From positions 1 through 43,300 of the IMG/VR virus record IMGVR_UViG_3300005842_000022: a stretch of 43,300 nt of DNA. One strand, 5' to 3'. Each line of letters begins with the position of its first letter. The stretch's first letter is position 1. This DNA comes from a virus. Position numbers and translations under genes: made by a program. The notes under the pieces were generated by a model. That model was not told the origin of the DNA. It worked only from the letters and a program-made list of their open reading frames with translations, and made no database searches. Shown here in pieces: positions 1 through 8,335 of the stretch.

Positions 1-120
1 GCACTTCATCTCGATACCCCTCGCATAGTCGCGACGACTTCTTCCTTGGTTCGGAGAGGGCTGTCGTTCCAGTTGATAATATTGCGGTTAACCCGCCGCT
101 CTAATTCGCGTACAGCGGCG
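1..120. repeat. Left copy of 120-bp terminal inverted repeat
   Basis: Bases 1-120 are the exact reverse complement of 43181-43300, with no mismatch; identity stops sharply at base 121 (c here, where the complement of 43180 would be t). In the right copy the repeat encodes the end of an intact small protein gene. Here the same bases read antisense and run in frame into the large virion protein, so the right copy looks original and this one derived. It could be a true terminal repeat, an assembly fold-back, or an inverted repeat bounding a missing segment. Confidence 0.95.
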
Positions 121-123
121 CGA

Positions 124-3100
124 GTGGCTGACGCTCCCAACTGGGATGACCTCGAACCGATCGCCGGTCCCGCACAGCAGGACAACTCCGCCCCAAAGTG
201 GGAAGACCTGGAGCCAATCGCTGGTCCCCAGCAGCAAGCGGCTGCTCCGAAATGGGAAGACCTAGAGCCGATCGGCAAGGAAGAACCGCGCCCCAAAGAA
301 GAACCCCGCCGCTTCGACCAGGCGCACGAGCATCCGGAAGGAGCCGAGCCCCCCGGCGATGAGCCCTCGACCTTAAGCTCAGCTGCGCGCGGCGTAGCCC
401 GTGGTGTTGCCCCCGGAGCCGCCGGCTATCTCGGTGGTATGGCTGGGCTGGAACTCGGAGCCGAAGGCGGTGCCTTGCTTGGCGGCGCGGTCGGTTCGGT
501 GGTGCCTGGTATCGGCACCGCGATCGGCGCCGGCGTCGGTGGTTTTGTTGGCGGCGCTGCCGGCTTATTCGGTGGCGGTGCCCTGGCAGCTGGGGCCGCC
601 CGTAAAGCTCAAGACACCGTCGCAGACCGGCTCGGGCTCGACAGCCCCGAGTCACGAGAGCGTGATGTCGAAGCACATCCTTATGTGACCACGGCGGCCG
701 AGCTCGGCGGCGCTGCTGCCACCCTATCCCCCGGTAACCTGAGCACCAAATTGGCCACCCGGCTGGCGTCGGGTGGCATCATGGGCGCGGTCGACGTTGT
801 CAATCAAGGCGTCACCAAAGGCTTCGGCGATATCGACCCGGCCCAGACAGCGATCGCCGCCGCCGGCGGAGCGGCTCTGGCTGGACCCGCGCGACCGTGG
901 GCCCGTGGCGTGCTGGGCAAGGCGTTCCCCGAGAAGACCTTCGGCCCGGTACAAGCTGAAGCCAAGGCTGCCGAGCCAGAGGTGATCCAGCCTGCGGGTA
1001 ATGGTGTGACCTGGGGTGAGGGCCTAGCCGGCGATCCCACGATCCAGGCCGGTCTAAACCGCGGCAATGCCCCTTCCCCGGGGGTCGACGTCACTGAGGG
1101 ACCAGCCCGCGTCAACATCAACCCACCGCGCGACGAATTCGCCGCCAATTCTAATGCCCCCGAGCGCAATGCCGAGGGGGTCGCCCCGATCCAGGAGCTA
1201 TCCAACATACGCCCCGACAGTGATGTGCGGCTGCCCGATATGGGTGGCGCCGGCGACCCGTCAATGATGCAGCGATACGGAGAGAGGACAAGGCTGAAGA
1301 TCCCCGAAAGGTTGCAGCAGTGGCGTGAAAAGAATCCTGAGAACTATCCGCCGTTGCCCGGCGTTGGAGAAGTGGCGGCTCCCGAGGCCGCTGCCCCGTC
1401 GGAGCGTCCCCCAGCCCCCCCACCCCAGGCTCCGGCGGGGCCTGACCGTATTCGTGTTGTCAACTCCCTCATCCGGCAGGCCCAGGACATGGGTGTCCAA
1501 GTGCCGATGGAGGAGATCAACCGCCGCGCCGACCGGATCTTGGCGGAGCAAGCAAACCAGCCGGCGCCGCGCGCGCCGATGCCCAACGTGGACGTCAACG
1601 AGATCCCGGCCGCCCTGCGCCGCGTTCCCGCCCGGGAAGTTTCTGCTGAAATTCCTCCTGCCGGGGCACAAAAGTTACCGAGCGGGAAACCCGAATCTGA
1701 AAATTTTGGGGAACGGGGGGTTGGCGGACAAAACAAGAACGTGGTTTCGCCGGCTGAGAACGCCGAAATCGGAGCGCTGAAAGAAGCGCCACGACCGCAG
1801 TCGCTGTCTGCCGCTGCTCCTGAGGGCGGCGCCGCCGGCACCTATGGCGAACCACCGGGCGCCGCCGATCTGAAATGGCGCGGTGGCTTCCAGGGGCTGC
1901 GGAATGCACTCAAGTCCGCCATGGGGAAGCTGGGGAAAACGCCGCAGGAGATCTTCTCTCCTGAAACGATCAGCGACGATAGCGAGGCTATGGACAAAGT
2001 GATCCGTGCCACCTTCGGCCCGATCGCAAGTCGCGATGTCGCTGATGTGCAGTCGATCAAGGAGTCCTTAGCTAACACACAGGGGCATATTCAGAAACTG
2101 CCAGCGAAGGTACGAGAAGAAGCAATCCAGAATTATGAGCGCGGCACGGTGCCGAAAAGCAACCCGCTTTCGGGTTGGGCGGAGAACCTCCGCCGTATCG
2201 CCCAACGGCAAGACACCGATTTAGCCAGAGTTGGTGGTGAAGCCGAGTATGGCAACAGCCTGGCCGCCATGTTCGAGAAACCGGAGGAAGCCAGAAATTA
2301 CATCAAGCAGTTTCGCGACGACAACAAACGTAACCCGACCATCGGCGAAATCATGAAGAAATATCAACTGCACGATGAGTTCAGGGACGCCGACGGCTCG
2401 CCCAACGTCATGCCGATCGTGAACGCGCAGAATTTCGCTAAGAGCCGGGTCATTACCAAAAACACCATCGTCGACCAAGGGCGCAACACCCAAGTTGGCA
2501 ATCACATGATCCTATCCGAGCATCAGGCACCGGGGTACGAGGCCATCGATACTCGCTTGACCAAAGGGGTGCCACTCTACGCCCCGCGCGAAGTCAAGCT
2601 GGTGCTCGAACGCTATCTGAACCCGTTTACCCGGGATCCCGCGGTCAAGGACGCGCTCGATGGAGCCATGTATCTCAAGAACGCCACCAACGCCTGGAAC
2701 CTGGCGATCGACACCTATCACATGAGCTTTATGGCTCAAGAAGGCGTTGGCGCTGATGTGGCGCGCGGCTTTAGCCGGTTGTTGTCGAACCCGCAGGAAG
2801 GGCTCAAAGACATCATGAAAGCCCCGATGGCGCCCTATACTCTGGCAAAGGCCGGGAAACGCAGCGTCATGGATGCGCTACAACACCCGGAAACCGTCAA
2901 GGATGAATTTCAACGCGGTGTCCTGAAGAACCTGCAAGACGCCGGGTTCGTCCCCGGCCGTGTACACGGGACCGAAGTAACGCCGGAGTTAGAGACCGGC
3001 TTCATGAAGAACTATACCAACGCCTTCAAGCCAGCGTTCGAGCAGTACAAACACGATTTGGTCCAGCGGGGGCTCAAGGCCGGTAAAGCGCTTAACAAAG

Positions 3101-4089
3101 GCGAGCTGATGGGAGCCGTGTCTCACGCCGCACTCGGCAGCGTCGAAGCGTTCAGCCGCGGCTTGCAATTGCTCATGCATCCATTCTTCAATACCTACAT
3201 TCCGTTGTTGAAAGCCGGCGCCGCCTATAAAGCTCTGGCCGCCTATAAGCTTGACAACCCCGGGCTTGGCGAAGAGCACTATACCGAGATAGCCAAGCGT
3301 TACATCAAGACCACCGACAACGCCATGGGTGAGCTGAACCAGTCAACCTTGTATTGGCCCCCCATGCTCAAATTTCTCGGCAACTTGGCGACCGTGTCGC
3401 TCGGCTGGAACGTCGGTAACTACCGACAGGCCGGCAGCGCCATCAACGCGCTGGTCCGCAGCAAAGGCCGCGCTGCCTTCACCAACAGTCCAGACTTCAA
3501 TCCGGCGATCCCATCACTCGCCGCCGGTCTCGTTGTCGCTGGTCTTTTCAATATTCTCTACCAGACCGCTAAGACCGGTAAGCCACCAGACAGCCTCACT
3601 GACGTCGTGGTCGGTCGCACCGGGGGTAAGACGAAAAGCGGTCAACCCGAGCGCGCCATTCTACCCGGCTACGAGAAAGACTATCTCGAAGCCGCTAACA
3701 TCATCGGCGGACCTGAGCCAACGAGCAAAGGCGTGCTGCATATGGCCTACAACAAGCTGGCCTCGCTGCCACGCAGCATGCTCGATCTGGCAACGAACCA
3801 GAATTGGGCCGGCAAGCAGATCGTCAACCCCAATGATCCTTTTCTAACCCGGATGCAAGGCTACCTGGCCTATGTCGGCAAGAACGTGCTGGAGCCGATC
3901 GGCTTCCAGAACATCACTCGACCGGAAAAGAACCCAAACACCAACATCTCCACCGCAGAGAAAGCCATTGGTATCCGCCATGCGCCGCAGCAGTGGCAAG
4001 AGCCGCAGAAGTATCTCAGCCGGGTGCAAAAAGAGAACGCGAAGGCCGCCAAAGACGCGAAGAAATTCCACGAGAACACCGGTTACTAA
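124..4089 (+). CDS. Large internal virion protein (probable DNA-ejection / polyvalent protein)
   Basis: About 1321 aa from a GTG at 124; the frame stays open leftward through the terminal repeat to a TTG at 46. The N-terminus carries three near-identical copies of a WEDLEPI motif separated by Ala/Gln/Pro-rich linkers. Next come a glycine-rich hydrophobic stretch (about residues 90-165) able to form membrane helices, a long Pro/Ala-rich low-complexity region to about residue 580, and a helical C-terminal half with more hydrophobic segments near residues 1050-1150. Size and build resemble the large virion-associated or ejection proteins of podoviruses, which help carry DNA across the envelope; this is inferred from architecture. 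I see no lysozyme or protease motif. No convincing ribosome binding site precedes 124, and the repeat ends three bases before that GTG, so the true N-terminus may lie in sequence missing from the window. Confidence 0.7.
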   Translation: MADAPNWDDLEPIAGPAQQDNSAPKWEDLEPIAGPQQQAAAPKWEDLEPIGKEEPRPKEEPRRFDQAHEHPEGAEPPGDEPSTLSSAARGVARGVAPGAAGYLGGMAGLELGAEGGALLGGAVGSVVPGIGTAIGAGVGGFVGGAAGLFGGGALAAGAARKAQDTVADRLGLDSPESRERDVEAHPYVTTAAELGGAAATLSPGNLSTKLATRLASGGIMGAVDVVNQGVTKGFGDIDPAQTAIAAAGGAALAGPARPWARGVLGKAFPEKTFGPVQAEAKAAEPEVIQPAGNGVTWGEGLAGDPTIQAGLNRGNAPSPGVDVTEGPARVNINPPRDEFAANSNAPERNAEGVAPIQELSNIRPDSDVRLPDMGGAGDPSMMQRYGERTRLKIPERLQQWREKNPENYPPLPGVGEVAAPEAAAPSERPPAPPPQAPAGPDRIRVVNSLIRQAQDMGVQVPMEEINRRADRILAEQANQPAPRAPMPNVDVNEIPAALRRVPAREVSAEIPPAGAQKLPSGKPESENFGERGVGGQNKNVVSPAENAEIGALKEAPRPQSLSAAAPEGGAAGTYGEPPGAADLKWRGGFQGLRNALKSAMGKLGKTPQEIFSPETISDDSEAMDKVIRATFGPIASRDVADVQSIKESLANTQGHIQKLPAKVREEAIQNYERGTVPKSNPLSGWAENLRRIAQRQDTDLARVGGEAEYGNSLAAMFEKPEEARNYIKQFRDDNKRNPTIGEIMKKYQLHDEFRDADGSPNVMPIVNAQNFAKSRVITKNTIVDQGRNTQVGNHMILSEHQAPGYEAIDTRLTKGVPLYAPREVKLVLERYLNPFTRDPAVKDALDGAMYLKNATNAWNLAIDTYHMSFMAQEGVGADVARGFSRLLSNPQEGLKDIMKAPMAPYTLAKAGKRSVMDALQHPETVKDEFQRGVLKNLQDAGFVPGRVHGTEVTPELETGFMKNYTNAFKPAFEQYKHDLVQRGLKAGKALNKGELMGAVSHAALGSVEAFSRGLQLLMHPFFNTYIPLLKAGAAYKALAAYKLDNPGLGEEHYTEIAKRYIKTTDNAMGELNQSTLYWPPMLKFLGNLATVSLGWNVGNYRQAGSAINALVRSKGRAAFTNSPDFNPAIPSLAAGLVVAGLFNILYQTAKTGKPPDSLTDVVVGRTGGKTKSGQPERAILPGYEKDYLEAANIIGGPEPTSKGVLHMAYNKLASLPRSMLDLATNQNWAGKQIVNPNDPFLTRMQGYLAYVGKNVLEPIGFQNITRPEKNPNTNISTAEKAIGIRHAPQQWQEPQKYLSRVQKENAKAAKDAKKFHENTGY

Positions 4090-4192
4090 GCCGGCGGTTA
4101 TACGCGATCAGGTATATTCGCTTCTTATACGCACTAGCGTATCCCTAGCCAGATCGGCGCACTCTCTCCGGGTCAGTTTCCAATTCGTCGGC

Positions 4193-4387
4193 TTACCCTC
4201 TTCTGGGGCGAAGAATTTTGTCGCAGACTTCGTTGATTTCTGGGTTGTAGCAAGCTGGATTGTCGTTGATCGCGTCGATGCGCGAGATTGCCGCCAACAG
4301 TTCAGCGTTCTCGGCGTGCAGGCGCTCGATCTCAGCTTCAAGCCGCTGGCGCTCCTCGCAGTTGATCCCATCGTCGGCGCAGTTCAC
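4193..4387 (-). CDS. Small coiled-coil protein
   Basis: A 64-aa protein starting at a GTG (4385-4387) with GGGGAGAG just upstream. Residues 12-40 form a heptad-like coiled coil rich in Glu, Leu and Arg, followed by an Asn/Pro-rich turn. It lies antisense between two plus-strand genes and is separated from the right-hand one by an inverted repeat and a hairpin. Small coiled-coil proteins of this kind are common in phages, and no function can be given. The frame one base over stays open past its stop to 4108. Confidence 0.5.
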   Translation of the reverse strand: MNCADDGINCEERQRLEAEIERLHAENAELLAAISRIDAINDNPACYNPEINEVCDKILRPRRG

Positions 4388-4424
4388 AGCTGCTCTCCCC
4401 TGGCGCGTTTGATGAAGTAGCCCG

Positions 4425-4451
4425 ATATATCAACCTGACCCGTTGATATAT
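4425..4451. promoter_or_regulatory. AT-rich inverted repeat (candidate operator or promoter)
   Basis: Perfect 10-bp arms ATATATCAAC (4425-4434) and GTTGATATAT (4442-4451) with a 7-bp spacer. They lie between the divergent coiled-coil gene (4387, minus) and the plus-strand gene at 4517. The AT-rich arms contrast with the GC-rich surroundings, as expected for a promoter or regulator site. Function is inferred. Confidence 0.5.
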
Positions 4452-4477
4452 AGCAACATATCAGACGCGGGCTATCT

Positions 4478-4494
4478 GTAAAGGCTTCCTTTAC
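4478..4494 (+). terminator. Short perfect hairpin upstream of the 4517 gene
   Basis: GTAAAGG (4478-4484), loop CTT, CCTTTAC (4488-4494). No T-run follows, so a classical intrinsic terminator is not supported. It could be a leader hairpin or a protein-binding site. Confidence 0.3.
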
Positions 4495-4516
4495 GATTGG
4501 CCCGCACTATACCGCG

Positions 4517-4951
4517 ATGCCGTTGCAGTCGAAAGCACAAAATCGTTGGGCACACACGCCTGAAGGGACCAAAGCTCTCGGCGGCCCGGACAAGGTCAAA
4601 GAGTGGGAGCGGGCGACCGATTTCAGCCATCTTCCCGAACGCAAGGGCTATGCCAAAGGGGGCCTCGTGTCAGCAGCTGAATACGCCAGTGGCGGTCCGG
4701 TCCGCAAGGACACCGTCGACAAACACTACAAGACTCCGACCCGGACCAAGCTCGGCCAGTTCCTGAGCACCGAAGACCGGTTCACCAGCGGGCGCAAGCC
4801 GGCCGGTTACCCCGAGGAAGCCCAGACCGACGAAACTTGGAGCAAACCCAAGGGGATAGGCCAGACCGACGAGGACGATTGTGGCGACGGTAAGTCGCTG
4901 AAGCCGATCAAGCCAAACGCCGCCGGCCACGTCTCCTACGCCAAGAAATAA
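4517..4951 (+). CDS. Hypothetical protein, probably minor virion protein
   Basis: A 144-aa hydrophilic protein rich in Lys, Gly, Pro and Thr, with no membrane segment and no known domain that I recognise. Its tone (KGG and GGPV linkers, many charged residues) is like small proteins seen beside structural genes in phages. It follows the large virion protein on the same strand and may be expressed late. The ATG at 4517 lacks a clear Shine-Dalgarno sequence, so the start is uncertain. Confidence 0.6.
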   Translation: MPLQSKAQNRWAHTPEGTKALGGPDKVKEWERATDFSHLPERKGYAKGGLVSAAEYASGGPVRKDTVDKHYKTPTRTKLGQFLSTEDRFTSGRKPAGYPEEAQTDETWSKPKGIGQTDEDDCGDGKSLKPIKPNAAGHVSYAKK

Positions 4952-4980
4952 CCCAGAAGGTATAGGATAGGCCCCTGGCC

Positions 4981-4996
4981 ATAACCTGGGGGTTAT
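4981..4996 (+). promoter_or_regulatory. Hairpin covering the ribosome binding site of the 4998 gene
   Basis: ATAACC (4981-4986), loop TGGG, GGTTAT (4991-4996). The G-run that would serve as Shine-Dalgarno for the ATG at 4998 falls in the loop and 3' arm, so the hairpin could limit translation. The structure is seen; the effect is inferred. Confidence 0.35.
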
Positions 4997-4997
4997 C

Positions 4998-5174
4998 ATG
5001 CGCTCGCGCGTGCGCCGCAAAGGCTTTCCTAAGCATCTTCGCCGATATCTGAACGACGAGATCAATTTTGACGACGATTGGGCCGACCAAGTTGTCGGCA
5101 ACGACTATGACTGTTTGGGAGGACCGATTGACCGACCAACCGATCCCTCTCAACAGGGAGGAAATGCGGCTTAG
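4998..5174 (+). CDS. Small acidic-tailed protein
   Basis: A 58-aa protein with a strongly basic N-terminus (MRSRVRRKG) and an acidic middle (NFDDDWAD). The ATG at 4998 follows a G-rich ribosome binding site held in a hairpin. It ends at 5174, overlapping by four bases the stop of the convergent primase-helicase gene, so this is the meeting point of the late plus-strand and early minus-strand blocks. No function is recognised. Confidence 0.5.
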   Translation: MRSRVRRKGFPKHLRRYLNDEINFDDDWADQVVGNDYDCLGGPIDRPTDPSQQGGNAA

Positions 5175-8100
5175 GATGCGTCTTTCCCGTTTGCTGGGCC
5201 CGTTTGTCCGGGTTGAGGACGAGTCCCTGATTGATCGGGATTTTGTCCAAGCTGTGGTCGGCCGATTTCTGTCGGAGGGTCCTTCACCGCATGATGGTTA
5301 AGGTTCTTCTCCATCCATGAGTTGGGAAGGACGTCGATCTCGTAATATTTCTCGACCCCCTGCGCCGCAATATTATCAAGCCCGGCGGCAATGCGACCCC
5401 GGTTTAGCCGCGCGGCATAGAACTTTGTCAGCCCGTCGCGCACGCGATCGACGCTGACCTTATCGTTGCGTAGATACTCATCAAGTGCCGGCTTGGAGAT
5501 CCGCACCTGCCGGGTACTGGTGAGCCAACGCACAGAGACGCGCTTCATCGAACGCGCTTCGCTGCCCGTAGGCCACAGCGGGGCCACCCGGTCCGGGGCG
5601 CCACGCCCTTGCGGCGCATCGGAAGTCCAGATGATCTCGCTTCGGAGTGCTGCATAATTGTTGATGAACATCGACAAGTGGTGCTTGACGAATTGCGATT
5701 TGCCAGAGTGAATATCGGCATCTTTGAGCCGGAACCGCTGTGCCAAGTAAGTCTCAACCAGAAACTTCTCCAGCGCCGCCAAATCAAATTGGGCGTTCGC
5801 CATGCTCGGCAGGCTGTTGACCAGTTCAGCGGCCATCAGAAGGGTCGCGATTGCCGCCATCCAGTAGCGCTCATGCGGCTGGTAAGGGTGGACTTTATAC
5901 ATTAGCTCGCCCTGGAGCTTGCGGTATTGGACATCCAATTGGGTTGGAGAAGAGCCAAGTAACTTGGCGTACTCGCGGCCAATATGACCGTGATTGTGGT
6001 CGAGCGAGGCCACCAAAGGCGCGATCACGTTGAAGTCAAGATAACCCTTCTCACCTTGCAGGATCGGCGGCACTTCAAACTCGAAGCAGCGCACCAAGGC
6101 GGCGCCGTCTTGTTTGCTCACCATTTCAAGATATTCTGCTAGGCTGTTATTAGAGGACGTTAGTAGCATGTTATCCCACATGCCCTGCTCGCGCTCCTTG
6201 CGGTTGGCGTCAAGCTTGAGCCCGTCACCACCCTGGGTGATCTCCATCAGGGTGTCTTTGACGGTGTCGAACATGGTGTTGCGGATATCGTCCCAGATCG
6301 TCGGCAGGTGGCGGATCCGCCCCATGCGCTTCATCAGCCCGAGCTTCGAGCTGTTGGGCTTGATCACACCAGTGCGGGGACGCGCCCAGACGGCGCAAGC
6401 GATCGCACTTGCAGTCGACTTGCCGCCGCCTGAGTCCCCTCTAACCATGACCACGGTGCTCGGCTGCCCCGAGAAGATCATTAGCGGAGCAGCGAAGGCC
6501 GAGAGAACGATCGCGTCATGTGCTGGTGAGCCCATAGACTGGATGGCGCGCACAGCGTCGAGCCAAGGCTCTGGTAGACCGGTAACGCAGTAAGTGTCTT
6601 TCAGTTCCTCGTCGCCACCATGCGCTTGGCGCACGCCGTCCGGCGCGTAGCGGTGGCCGCCATAGGCGAAAGCGCGCGGCGAGCCTTGGTATTCGCCCTC
6701 CTTACGCTCCGGGTATTCCCAGCCATAGGGTATGTTGCGCAAAGCGGTGGACTCCATTGCCAGCCGGCCACGGAAATAGCACATCAGCTGTGTGACTTTT
6801 GATGAATTTTGCATAACGAGACACCCCCCTTGGTTCAGTGCTTTGTAGGCCCCCATGTTGACGTCGTCGAACGACGAAGGCGCGATATTGATCCATACCG
6901 GCGGCCGGCTGCGGTCGAGAGTGCACAGCACGCGCAAGCCATAACTGTTGCCGCGTTCTTCCAGATAAGCTTCACCGTCTAAAATTTTGGACATGAACAG
7001 CCGTATCGGTTTTTTGTTCTTGCCCTTCTCTTTGAAGCAGATGAAGCCGTCTTCATTGTAGAGATAGATGCAATCGGGAAACTCTTCTTCCGGCGGCAGC
7101 GGTGGCCGCTTGTCGGTTACTTCGGCTTGCTCGGATATATTGATATGACGCGCTGACGTGATTTCACCTTCTGCGTCGGCGACAGCATGCGTCGGTTCCG
7201 GTTGAGCGTTAAGCGGGGATGTGATTTTTCCTTTAAGCGGACAGGTTTTGCATTGTGGAGCGCCATCCGCCTCGAACGCCGCGCACGATGGATAACCCAG
7301 CCCAATCCGCTGACGATCGGCAAACTTACGATCAAACATAGCGTCGCTATCAGTAGGAGTATATCCACCATGTTGGTTCCCCAGCTGATGAAAAATCTTG
7401 CGGCCGTTCATCAGGAAAGTACAGGCCAGCGCTTGCTGATGCCAGACCGGTTGACCGACGTCTTTGCCGCCGGTGGCCAGCGCGTCCTTGAACATCGGGC
7501 ACAGCGCTAACACGGGTGCCGGTTCGACCGTGCCGCCGCCCATCGGGAGGTCGTCTTTGCCGGTGAGCGCGCGCGCCGAAGGACCGGTCTTAGCGAGATC
7601 CTCGCTGAGAAAAAGATTTCTGACCGGGAGGATCTTGGTGTCGCGAACGACTATCTGCGTCGGAGTGGCGTTGCGGAGTGACTTCCAAGCATCGAGGTTT
7701 ATATCGCCGTTAAGGTCCAACAGTTGAACCTTGTCGCCCTCTTTGTTACGCTTGTAGTTCAACGTCTCCGGCGGGCGCAGGATGCGCGCCATGTCGGTGG
7801 AGATATTGTCATGCTTGAGCCCGTGTTGGGTCAGTAGACCGTCGAACCGTGAGGCCGTTTCTAGCCAGAGATCTTTTGAAAGAGCTGCGGGCAATATCCA
7901 ATAAGCGTGCAGACCTCCGCCACTGTCCACCAATGCAGTGGGGTAAGGTGATCCAGATACCTCACAGAAGGATTTAATGGCAGCGAGAGCCTCTCCTTTG
8001 GAGGGATACTTATCCACGTCCGCGAATAAAAGCTTAGACGACAGGGCATTATCAATCGAGCGGACCGCGGAATAGCGTCCATTCTGCTTTGGGTCACCGT

Positions 8101-8332
8101 GGTCTTTCTGAAGCGATGTGCAATAGTATAGGTCGGCGACGTACTGGCTACCCTTGGGCCCTGTCGCCCACTTAATGAACTTGACCACTTCTTCTTGAGT
8201 CTTAAAGGCTTGGCCACCGGTGATGCCTTTCTGGTCTTGGCGACGCCAATGCAGGTTGACCCAACCCGAAGGATCATCCGGGTCAGGCCAAACAAGCGCC
8301 CGCTGGAGGAAGTCAGCAAGCGTATAGGTCAC
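5171..8332 (-). CDS. DNA primase-helicase (AEP primase plus DUF927-type helicase)
   Basis: A 1053-aa protein expected to prime and unwind DNA at the phage fork. The N-terminal archaeo-eukaryotic primase-type domain shows FADVD (Asp105, Asp107), SGGGLHAYW (His142) and an RILRPPETLN motif near 183-192, matching the metal-binding and nucleotide-binding motifs of primase-polymerases. A Cys-rich module follows (Cys278, Cys350, Cys361, Cys364). The C-terminal half is an SF3/AAA-like helicase of the DUF927 kind, with Walker A GDSGGGKST at 632-640, a Walker B-like LPTIWDD at 676-682 and an Asn-rich sensor near 727. The start is a GTG preceded by GAGG. It is the last gene of the leftward operon, three bases after the 8336 gene. 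One polypeptide carries both activities, so no separate DnaB or DnaG-type gene is needed. Confidence 0.85.
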   Translation of the reverse strand: MTYTLADFLQRALVWPDPDDPSGWVNLHWRRQDQKGITGGQAFKTQEEVVKFIKWATGPKGSQYVADLYYCTSLQKDHGDPKQNGRYSAVRSIDNALSSKLLFADVDKYPSKGEALAAIKSFCEVSGSPYPTALVDSGGGLHAYWILPAALSKDLWLETASRFDGLLTQHGLKHDNISTDMARILRPPETLNYKRNKEGDKVQLLDLNGDINLDAWKSLRNATPTQIVVRDTKILPVRNLFLSEDLAKTGPSARALTGKDDLPMGGGTVEPAPVLALCPMFKDALATGGKDVGQPVWHQQALACTFLMNGRKIFHQLGNQHGGYTPTDSDAMFDRKFADRQRIGLGYPSCAAFEADGAPQCKTCPLKGKITSPLNAQPEPTHAVADAEGEITSARHINISEQAEVTDKRPPLPPEEEFPDCIYLYNEDGFICFKEKGKNKKPIRLFMSKILDGEAYLEERGNSYGLRVLCTLDRSRPPVWINIAPSSFDDVNMGAYKALNQGGCLVMQNSSKVTQLMCYFRGRLAMESTALRNIPYGWEYPERKEGEYQGSPRAFAYGGHRYAPDGVRQAHGGDEELKDTYCVTGLPEPWLDAVRAIQSMGSPAHDAIVLSAFAAPLMIFSGQPSTVVMVRGDSGGGKSTASAIACAVWARPRTGVIKPNSSKLGLMKRMGRIRHLPTIWDDIRNTMFDTVKDTLMEITQGGDGLKLDANRKEREQGMWDNMLLTSSNNSLAEYLEMVSKQDGAALVRCFEFEVPPILQGEKGYLDFNVIAPLVASLDHNHGHIGREYAKLLGSSPTQLDVQYRKLQGELMYKVHPYQPHERYWMAAIATLLMAAELVNSLPSMANAQFDLAALEKFLVETYLAQRFRLKDADIHSGKSQFVKHHLSMFINNYAALRSEIIWTSDAPQGRGAPDRVAPLWPTGSEARSMKRVSVRWLTSTRQVRISKPALDEYLRNDKVSVDRVRDGLTKFYAARLNRGRIAAGLDNIAAQGVEKYYEIDVLPNSWMEKNLNHHAVKDPPTEIGRPQLGQNPDQSGTRPQPGQTGPANGKDAS

Positions 8333-8335
8333 GGC

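Noticed and set aside
101-676. Minus-strand frame of 191 codons under the large virion protein
   Set aside because: Arg/Pro-rich composition typical of an antisense shadow; no motif.
7117-7371. Minus-strand frame with a hydrophobic start inside the primase-helicase gene
   Set aside because: Lies out of frame inside a gene with clear domains; no ribosome site.
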